Source of the DNA: Halieaceae bacterium
Lineage (GTDB): Bacteria; Pseudomonadota; Gammaproteobacteria; Pseudomonadales; Halieaceae
DNA length: 5,251 nucleotides
NCBI GenBank assembly: GCA_009886815.1
Contig: QXYP01000268.1
Span: 1 to 5,251, forward strand
Direction: 5' to 3'
The notes under the pieces were generated by a model that had not been told where the DNA came from, searched no databases, and was given only the letters and a program-made list of their open reading frames with translations. The position numbers were made by a program, and so were the translations under genes. How positions within the stretch are numbered: position 1 is the first letter of the stretch; each line of letters starts with the position of its first letter. Below are positions 1 to 4,081 of this stretch, piece after piece.

Positions 1-47
1 GTGCTAAAATGTTTAAACAATCCCGTTTGGATGATGATAAAAGCCAT
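1..47 (-). CDS. possible start of a further gene running off the left edge
   Basis: An ATG two bases after the regulator's TGA (TGATAATG) opens a frame of 15 codons, MAFIIIQTGLFKHFS, with no stop before the edge. A purine-rich GGGGTGGGG lies seven bases upstream within the end of the regulator gene and could serve as ribosome site. It is too short to identify; the tight spacing suggests it is the next gene of the ops-led operon. Confidence 0.4.
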   Translation of the reverse strand, partial: MAFIIIQTGLFKHFS

Positions 48-49
48 TA

Positions 50-391
50 TCAGACCCCACCCCTACCAGCCTCAGCATCAACCTCAGACCTCAGCACCTC
101 AATCTCCTGCTCAAGCCGCTTGTACTCATCCTGCTTTCGCGCTAGGAACCGCACCGTAATGGCTGCCTTCTCCACTATACCCTTGGGTGTCAGCAGGTAG
201 GCATAGCCGAGTTTATTATTGGAGCGCTGAAAGTTATCCAGCTTTATTAGACCGACATCGATCAGTGACTTCACAACATAGTGAGTCTTACCCAAGCTAA
301 CGCCGAGCTCGGCCGACAGCTGGCGCTGGGTTAGCTGGGGGTTTTGCTCTAGCAGTCTAAGCACGCTGAGCTGGATTTCATCGTTGGGCAT
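50..391 (-). CDS. EPS-associated MarR-type winged-helix transcriptional regulator
   Basis: A 113-residue protein. Residues 5-50 form a helix-turn-helix (LLEQNPQLTQRQLSAELGVS, then GKTHYVVKSLIDVGLI), 52-72 a wing (NFQRSNNKLGYAYLLTPKGI), and 85-105 a charged, coiled-coil-like helix probably used for dimerisation. The pattern fits the short MarR-like family found in exopolysaccharide clusters (TIGR04176-like; recognised from memory, not searched). Two in-frame TAA codons lie just before the ATG at 391, so the start is firm, although only a weak AAAAG ribosome site is visible. The ops element and a hairpin precede it and a terminator separates it from the GT4 gene, so it probably opens a new transcription unit. 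A truncated relative lies at 2028-2207. Target genes are unknown; autoregulation or control of the downstream EPS genes is likely. Confidence 0.85.
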   Translation of the reverse strand: MPNDEIQLSVLRLLEQNPQLTQRQLSAELGVSLGKTHYVVKSLIDVGLIKLDNFQRSNNKLGYAYLLTPKGIVEKAAITVRFLARKQDEYKRLEQEIEVLRSEVDAEAGRGGV

Positions 392-408
392 AGGCTTTTA
401 TTATTTAT

Positions 409-427
409 CAGGCAGGCTACCGCACGG
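409..427 (-). promoter_or_regulatory. ops-like (RfaH/NusG-paralogue recruitment) element, copy 2
   Basis: Second perfect copy of the 19-base CCGTGCGGTAGCCTGCCTG on the minus strand; the ops core is at 413-423. It sits 21 bases before the ATG of the intact MarR-type regulator and downstream of the terminator. That is the expected place for an antitermination-loading site in the leader of a long operon reading off the left edge. Confidence 0.68.
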
Positions 428-451
428 TCGTGACATTACGCTCATGACCGT
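424..451 (-). other. hairpin directly abutting the ops element
   Basis: ACGGTCATGA and TCACGACCGT on the minus strand pair over ten positions (one G-T wobble) around an 8-base loop. The 3' base of the stem is immediately followed by the ops core GCGGTAGCC. No T tract follows, so it is not a terminator. An RNA hairpin this close behind the ops pause could stabilise pausing or act in loading of an RfaH-type factor; that role is inferred. Confidence 0.5.
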
Positions 452-452
452 C

Positions 453-487
453 AAAAAAAACATCTTGTTCAACTGATGAACAAGATG
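453..487 (-). terminator. strong rho-independent terminator after GT4 copy 2
   Basis: On the minus strand CATCTTGTTC and GAACAAGATG form a perfect 10-bp stem with a 7-base loop, followed at once by eight T residues (453-460). It lies 67 bases after the GT4 stop and about 30 bases before the ops element, so it should end module 2 transcription before the regulator gene. On the plus strand no T tract follows, so it works one way only. Confidence 0.85.
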
Positions 488-554
488 AAAGTGTAGCACA
501 ATAAATGCGCCTCGCTTATATATAACAAATTAAACGTGCGCTGCGGCCTAAAGG

Positions 555-1715
555 TCAGCCCTCTTGCTGGCTTTGCTGTTTAAGCCAGCGCATAACAAGC
601 AAGTATAGTCCAGCCTCAGCAACAAACACCCACAGCCAATCTGGGCTGTCCGCTGCTCGCCAATTGGTGATATATCCCAGCAGAGCAAGGCCCGCAGTGC
701 AGCCACTAATCAGCAGGCCAGTGGCGGAGTTTGCCATCACCTTTGAAGAGAAAACCGGTTTCAGCTTACGGTGTAAATAATTATGTAGGTGGCCATCATC
801 AGCGACAAACGGTGAGCGCCCTGACGCTAGCCGCCGCGTTATGCTGGCAACAAAATCAAGGCAGGGGTACGCCGTTAGAGCCAACATAAACCAGATAGAA
901 AAGTCGCCCTCTATGACCCCGTTAAGCCCGTAACCCAAAATAATGGCGCCTAGGCCATAGCTGCCGGTGTCGCCCAGAAAGAACCAGCCTGAGATAACGT
1001 TAAACAGCAGGAACATGGTGCAGGCGAACATCAGAATCCCGTCAATGGGGCGTCCATATTCCAAAAAGAAGATAACAAAGGCGGCAAAGGCGATGCCGGG
1101 CACCAAGCCATTGGCACCGTCAGCCATATTAAAGGCATTAATAAAGCCTACGCAGAACGTCGTGGTTAATAGCCAAGCAAGCAGTGGCACTTGTAATAAA
1201 TCATCCAGCCCCATAATACCCAGTTGCTTGGGTATCACGTCAGGCCACAGCCAAAAAAACCAGCCCCACACGGCAAACTTGGTCATTAGACGTAAAAATG
1301 GCGTTAGAAAATCGGCCTTAATATCTTCAGCGAGACCCAAAAATACACAGATTAAGATAGCCAACCATAGGTACATTTCACGCTCTACTCTAAGCACACT
1401 CGGCGTGTAGGGTGTCAGCAGTACTAGGCCGATAAAATAGGCGCCAAAAATCAGAGCAATGGCGACGCCTCCCAATCGTGAAGAATCAGAAGCGCTGATG
1501 CCATGGGAGGCTGCAGAGTCACGACCCATTGAGAGTCGCGACATAAAAGTCATTAATAGAATCACACCGATACCGGCTAACCCGTAACTAACGCCTGCGC
1601 ACAGACACATCAGCACAATTTTAGCCTGAAACTTGTTTATTCCTAGCGGCCTTATAACCTTATCCAACACGTTGTAAGTACATCCTTTGTATAGGGTTAG
1701 ATGGTAGTATGCCAA
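555..1715 (-). CDS. GT4-family (WecA/MraY-like) undecaprenyl-phosphate sugar-1-phosphate transferase, copy 2
   Basis: A polytopic membrane enzyme of 386 residues in its longest form. Motifs in order: SRLGGVAI (79-86), AEDIKAD (129-135), NAFNMADGANGL (193-204), FLGDTGSYGLG (246-256) and DDGHLHN (306-312). These are the MraY/WecA hallmarks for UDP-sugar and polyprenyl-phosphate binding and catalysis. It aligns to GT4 copy 1 with a constant 10-residue offset and about 52% identity (166 of 320 counted). The start is uncertain: the long form begins at TTG (1715) without a visible Shine-Dalgarno; GTG at 1670 (residue 16) has AAGGA 12 bases upstream and would give 371 residues, closer to the other copy. 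A strong terminator follows the gene. It probably primes an undecaprenyl-linked oligosaccharide; the donor sugar may differ from that of copy 1, but this cannot be shown here. Confidence 0.92.
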   Translation of the reverse strand: MAYYHLTLYKGCTYNVLDKVIRPLGINKFQAKIVLMCLCAGVSYGLAGIGVILLMTFMSRLSMGRDSAASHGISASDSSRLGGVAIALIFGAYFIGLVLLTPYTPSVLRVEREMYLWLAILICVFLGLAEDIKADFLTPFLRLMTKFAVWGWFFWLWPDVIPKQLGIMGLDDLLQVPLLAWLLTTTFCVGFINAFNMADGANGLVPGIAFAAFVIFFLEYGRPIDGILMFACTMFLLFNVISGWFFLGDTGSYGLGAIILGYGLNGVIEGDFSIWFMLALTAYPCLDFVASITRRLASGRSPFVADDGHLHNYLHRKLKPVFSSKVMANSATGLLISGCTAGLALLGYITNWRAADSPDWLWVFVAEAGLYLLVMRWLKQQSQQEG

Positions 1716-1735
1716 CTAAGACGTTAATTTGAAGA

Positions 1736-2002
1736 CTAGTTTGCGGATAGGGTCTGATTAGGAGCGAGCTGCGATACTACGTTAGCGTCTACAATGACCG
1801 TTGCGTGCCCATTCTGGATAATACGCTCCATCACCTCTGATCCAATAAGACCGACGGCAATATATTGTGGGAGCTTAACAACAGAGGACTCGTGATTGAG
1901 CTCGACCAATAGCTTGCGACTACTCTGATCGGCAGTATGCACTGTCCCTACTGGCACTAAAATCAACGCAGATAATGCCAATACTATACCTGTTACACGC
2001 AC
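1736..2002 (-). CDS. small exported protein of unknown function, copy 2 (paralogue of the protein at 3488-3769)
   Basis: An 88-residue protein starting at GTG with a good Shine-Dalgarno (AGGGAAG, 8-base spacing). Residues 5-20 form a hydrophobic signal core, with likely cleavage at VHTA-DQ (about 24). The mature part carries HESSVV (37-42) and VGLIGSEV (51-58) followed by RIIQNG and TVIV, the same pattern and order as in the 93-residue protein before GT4 copy 1: HxxSVV, then VGxxGSxV, then I-x-x-G, then a beta-like stretch. Over the VG core I count 9 of 31 identities, so divergence is much stronger than between the GT4 partners. It lies 20 bases before the longest reading of GT4 copy 2. I do not recognise the family; shared synteny suggests a job tied to the GT4 enzyme. 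Confidence 0.72.
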   Translation of the reverse strand: MRVTGIVLALSALILVPVGTVHTADQSSRKLLVELNHESSVVKLPQYIAVGLIGSEVMERIIQNGHATVIVDANVVSQLAPNQTLSAN

Positions 2003-2010
2003 GATATTGT

Positions 2011-2017
2011 CTTCCCT
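2011..2017 (-). promoter_or_regulatory. Shine-Dalgarno for small exported protein copy 2
   Basis: AGGGAAG on the minus strand lies eight bases before the GTG at 2002. This spacing is good and supports GTG as the real start. Confidence 0.6.
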
Positions 2018-2027
2018 TTTCTATTCA

Positions 2028-2207
2028 TTAACGGAAATTATATCGCACTACTATTCTTTTGCGTATAGATAATTTCAGTGTATTGCATGTGCCCAGCTTT
2101 GTGGCAAGGCTCACGCCAAGCTCCTTCGCAAGCTCACGCTGGGACAGCTCAGGATTCCTCTCAAGGATCCTCAGCGCTTGCAGTGTGTTTTTGTCAGAGA
2201 GTGACGT
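2028..2207 (-). pseudogene. remnant of an EPS-associated MarR-type regulator, copy 1
   Basis: Codons at 2106-2204 encode the first half of a winged-helix domain (LSDKNTLQALRILERNPE then LSQRELAKELGVSL) that aligns without gaps to residues 1-32 of the intact regulator at 50-391, with 18 of 32 identities by my count. After GVSL the similarity stops: the recognition helix, wing and C-terminal coiled coil are missing, and the frame runs through unrelated sequence to the TAA at 2028-2030. No ATG is available; ACG at 2205-2207 stands where the start is expected, one transition from ATG. An in-frame TTG at 2267 would begin upstream of the ops element, which is implausible. A working DNA-binding protein is therefore unlikely. 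The break adjoins the second small exported gene, so the second module probably replaced the lost part. Confidence 0.75.
2037..2042 (-). promoter_or_regulatory. possible -10 element for module 2
   Basis: A perfect TATAAT on the minus strand lies 34 bases before the GTG start of the second small exported gene, in sequence that no longer resembles the MarR gene. Predicted transcription start is about 2030. No good -35 is seen (TACGCA at 18-base spacing is the best), so activator help or a weak promoter is likely. Confidence 0.35.
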
Positions 2208-2218
2208 TAAAAAGTGTC

Positions 2219-2237
2219 CAGGCAGGCTACCGCACGG
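2219..2237 (-). promoter_or_regulatory. ops-like (RfaH/NusG-paralogue recruitment) element, copy 1
   Basis: The minus strand reads CCGTGCGGTAGCCTGCCTG. The part GCGGTAGCCTG (2223-2233) matches the enterobacterial ops core GGCGGTAGCNTG except at its first base. In known systems ops pauses RNA polymerase and recruits RfaH, which suppresses termination across long polysaccharide operons. The same 19 bases recur exactly at 409-427, again just before a MarR-type regulator gene. Here the ops lies 15 bases before the lost start codon of the regulator remnant. Confidence 0.65.
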
Positions 2238-2290
2238 CGCCGATCGGGATGTCCCGGGCGTGTCCAATGAGTTACCAGCAAAACACAGCG

Positions 2291-2305
2291 TTCAGGTCGC
2301 CTGAA
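2291..2305. other. short perfect hairpin in the spacer after GT4 copy 1
   Basis: TTCAGG and CCTGAA form a 6-bp stem with a three-base loop, 28 bases after the GT4 stop. On the minus strand the following T stretch (GTGTTTTG) is interrupted and displaced, so it is at best a weak terminator. It might instead be a small RNA structure in the leader of the former regulator. Confidence 0.35.
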
Positions 2306-2331
2306 TTATGCGTTTATATATATTAAGTCAA
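2305..2331 (-). promoter_or_regulatory. possible weak promoter after GT4 copy 1
   Basis: TTGACT (2326-2331) and CATAAT (2305-2310) are each one base off the sigma70 hexamers, but the spacer is only 15 bases. The AT-rich TATATATAA between them recurs at the matching place in module 2. If used, it would serve the ops element and the former regulator gene downstream. Confidence 0.25.
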
Positions 2332-2332
2332 G

Positions 2333-3487
2333 TCAAAAGCGACCAAATTCTGTATCCGGACTCGCCACGGACTGGCTATTTAGCAGACGGGAGCGCACGA
2401 CAAGGTAGAGCGCCGCCTGCAGCGCGAGCACACCGAACCAGGCGTTGCTCTCGATAGGCAACCAGCCCGACAGGTAGATCAAAAGGCACACCCCCGATGA
2501 GCAGAGGCTTATGGTGAGTCCCGTGAGCGAGTTGGGGACGACGCGCGACTTAAATTTTGGGGCGTAGAATCCATAGAGCCAGTTGTGTAGATGACCGTTG
2601 TCAGGCCTCAGCGGCGACTCGCCCTTCCTTCCTCGGCGTATGATACTCACCAAAAAATCAACACAAGGATAGGACAGGAGTGACGCCATAAACCCCGCAG
2701 AGAAGTCCCCATTCGCTACTCCCAGAAGGCCGTAGCACACAAGCGCGGCGCCTAGGCCGTAGCTCCCGGTGTCACCCAAAAAGAACCAGCCCGATATCAC
2801 GTTGAAGATTAGGAATATCAGGCACACAACAAAGAGCACGCCCTCGATCGGGCGACCATACTCGAGGAACAGGATCCCGAACGTGATCGTCACGATGCCT
2901 GACACCAGCCCGTTGGCGCCGTCTGCCATATTAAATGCATTTATAAAGCCAGCGCAGAACAGGGTGCAAGCACCCCACGCCAACACTGGGCTCGCAAATA
3001 GCCCATCGAGCAGGGGGACACCGATCGCGTCAGGCACAAAGCTTGGCGTTGTCCAGAGAAAGATACCGAAGGCTAACAGCGTAGCCGCCAGCCGGAGGTG
3101 GGGACTCAGCAGGTCAGCTTTAAAGTCCTCCGCTGCACCTAGGATGGCGCAGACAAAGACCGTCGACCAGACGGGCAGGAACCTGGCGTCCCCTGCAGCG
3201 CCAAGGCTGGAAGGGTTTAGTAAGATCATAGCGGTAAGGACGACCAGGAAACTCATTACAATGGCGACCCCACCCAGCCGGGACGAGCTCACTGAGCTGA
3301 TGCCATGAGACGCGGCCGAGTCACGGCCGGCGCGCATGGTCGACAGGGAATACATCAGGGTAACCACGCCAAGGCCAGTGATACCGAACGTTAAGAACGC
3401 CAGCATCGCCACCATGATTAGCTTGCGAACAGTCCTGTTGCCGGGCAGCAGCAGGTCAGACAGTTGCTGGCGCAGGACGCCCATCAT
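2333..3487 (-). CDS. GT4-family (WecA/MraY-like) undecaprenyl-phosphate sugar-1-phosphate transferase, copy 1
   Basis: A 384-residue polytopic membrane enzyme of the MraY/WecA superfamily. Such enzymes move a sugar-1-phosphate from a UDP-sugar to undecaprenyl phosphate on the inner face of the cytoplasmic membrane, the first step of O-antigen or EPS repeat-unit assembly. Motifs seen in order: SRLGGVAI (69-76), AEDFKAD (119-125, at the position of the usual DDxxK motif), NAFNMADGANGL (183-194), FLGDTGSYGLG (236-246) and DNGHLHN (296-302). Hydrophobic stretches throughout fit about ten helices, and length is normal for the family. All recognisable catalytic motifs are kept, so it should be active. 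It is about 52% identical to the GT4 at 555-1715 over 320 residues without gaps. The donor sugar cannot be read from the sequence. The start abuts the preceding stop. Confidence 0.92.
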   Translation of the reverse strand: MMGVLRQQLSDLLLPGNRTVRKLIMVAMLAFLTFGITGLGVVTLMYSLSTMRAGRDSAASHGISSVSSSRLGGVAIVMSFLVVLTAMILLNPSSLGAAGDARFLPVWSTVFVCAILGAAEDFKADLLSPHLRLAATLLAFGIFLWTTPSFVPDAIGVPLLDGLFASPVLAWGACTLFCAGFINAFNMADGANGLVSGIVTITFGILFLEYGRPIEGVLFVVCLIFLIFNVISGWFFLGDTGSYGLGAALVCYGLLGVANGDFSAGFMASLLSYPCVDFLVSIIRRGRKGESPLRPDNGHLHNWLYGFYAPKFKSRVVPNSLTGLTISLCSSGVCLLIYLSGWLPIESNAWFGVLALQAALYLVVRSRLLNSQSVASPDTEFGRF

Positions 3488-3769
3488 TTAGGTGCCCACC
3501 TCGGAGTGTGGCTGCTGATTTTGAGCTTGACGACTGCTGCGCACCGCAGTGCCGAGTATGATCCTTTCCTGACCTCGCTTAATTAACTCGCTGGCAACGT
3601 TGCTCCCCACTATCCCGACCAGTGCCAGGCGCTTTGCGCTGTAGACGCTATTGACCACCGATCCGTCGTGGCCGGCGACCGCCGCACGCGTCGTTGTACC
3701 CGACACGCCGTTGACGCCCCAAAGCATCAGTAGGAGCCCGACTAGCAGGGTGAGCGAGGACTGATTCAA
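3488..3769 (-). CDS. small exported protein of unknown function, copy 1 (paralogue of the protein at 1736-2002)
   Basis: A 93-residue protein with a clear signal peptide: residues 5-22 are a leucine-rich hydrophobic core, with likely cleavage near VSG-TT (about 24). The mature part has an HDGSVV motif (34-39) and a VGIVGSNV segment (51-58) followed by LIKRG and a short beta-like IIL stretch. The same spaced pattern occurs in the second small protein of this window, so the two are homologous. The start appears to be TTG at 3769: the frame is closed by the TAA at 3776-3778 and no ATG lies before the signal peptide. GAGG at 3781-3784 is 11 bases upstream. The stop abuts the ATG of the GT4 gene. 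I know of no function; a periplasmic or secreted role linked to the GT4 pathway is inferred. Confidence 0.72.
   Translation of the reverse strand: MNQSSLTLLVGLLLMLWGVNGVSGTTTRAAVAGHDGSVVNSVYSAKRLALVGIVGSNVASELIKRGQERIILGTAVRSSRQAQNQQPHSEVGT
3497..3502 (-). promoter_or_regulatory. Shine-Dalgarno for GT4 copy 1
   Basis: GAGGTG on the minus strand, nine bases before the ATG at 3487 and inside the end of the small exported protein gene. It supports the first of two adjacent ATG codons as start and indicates coupled translation of the two genes (TAA directly followed by ATG). Confidence 0.6.
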
Positions 3770-3775
3770 AACGAT

Positions 3776-4081
3776 TTAGGCCTCACGGGCCACCCCAGAG
3801 CTCATCATGAAATGGGGCCCCTCTGAGTAATCAAAGGGCGATGATTTCTGCTGGCCAATGCCGTGACCGGTGACGAAATCGACCGCGTACCGAGCGCGCA
3901 TCAACCAGCCCATCGCTACTGAGACGATCAGTGACATCGGGCCAAATGCGCAAAAGACCAAAGACACCAGATTTACTCCAACAAGATAGACTCTTGTACT
4001 CAATTGCCGTATTCCATCGCAGACTTTAGAACAGGTAAGTTCAGTCATTGGTGGCGAGTCTCCTCGTCGATTCCCGCTCAT
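3776..4081 (-). CDS. small two-helix membrane protein of unknown function
   Basis: A 101-residue protein that I do not recognise. Residues about 31-62 are hydrophobic and probably form two short membrane helices separated near the FGP at 46-48; a basic MRAR follows, then a polar tail with GHGIGQQ (72-78). The ATG at 4081 overlaps the TGA of the kinase gene by four bases, which suggests translational coupling. A second start at Met12 (4048) has a better Shine-Dalgarno, GAGGAG at 4060-4065, 11 bases upstream, so the protein may be only 90 residues. Position between the kinase and the GT4 module places it in the polysaccharide operon, perhaps as an accessory membrane factor; that role is inferred from context only. 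It is in the same reading frame as the next gene, separated from it by one TAA. Confidence 0.7.
   Translation of the reverse strand: MSGNRRGDSPPMTELTCSKVCDGIRQLSTRVYLVGVNLVSLVFCAFGPMSLIVSVAMGWLMRARYAVDFVTGHGIGQQKSSPFDYSEGPHFMMSSGVAREA

Larger units (their letters stand above)
409..2237. repeat. 19-base direct repeat pair bounding module 2
   Basis: Exact copies at 409-427 and 2219-2237, same orientation, 1810 bases apart. The interval holds the regulator remnant, small exported protein 2, GT4 copy 2 and the terminator, i.e. one full module unit. The repeat is part of the two ops leaders. The sequence beside it is different in the two copies. Confidence 0.75.

Noticed and set aside
9..200. Plus-strand frame of 63 codons at the left edge
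   Set aside because: Serine-rich shadow of the regulator gene on the opposite strand.
424..460. TTGACG (450-455, minus strand) after the terminator T tract as a -35 for the regulator
   Set aside because: No acceptable -10 hexamer lies 16-18 bases downstream; that place is occupied by the hairpin stem.
490..498. TGCTACACT extended -10-like motif before the terminator
   Set aside because: The -35 position is poor and the start would fall inside the terminator stem. Not strong enough to annotate.
967..1410. Plus-strand open frame of 147 codons, with a similar frame at 2769-3308 (both begin MSP-K-NQP)
   Set aside because: They are antisense to the most conserved GT4 motifs. Their resemblance follows from the paralogous sense proteins, they are basic and low in order, and neither has a convincing ribosome site.
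2085..2110. Sigma54-like promoter (GGGCACATGCAAT region)
   Set aside because: The GG/GC spacing and the second half-site do not fit the TGGCAC-N5-TTGC pattern.
409..2237. Insertion sequence or transposon bounded by the 19-base repeats
   Set aside because: No transposase, no terminal inverted repeats, and the repeats coincide with ops leaders, which explains their conservation.
2059..2326. Two overlapping plus-strand frames over the spacer and MarR remnant
   Set aside because: They run antisense to the regulator remnant and ops element, show no recognisable domain and lack translation signals.
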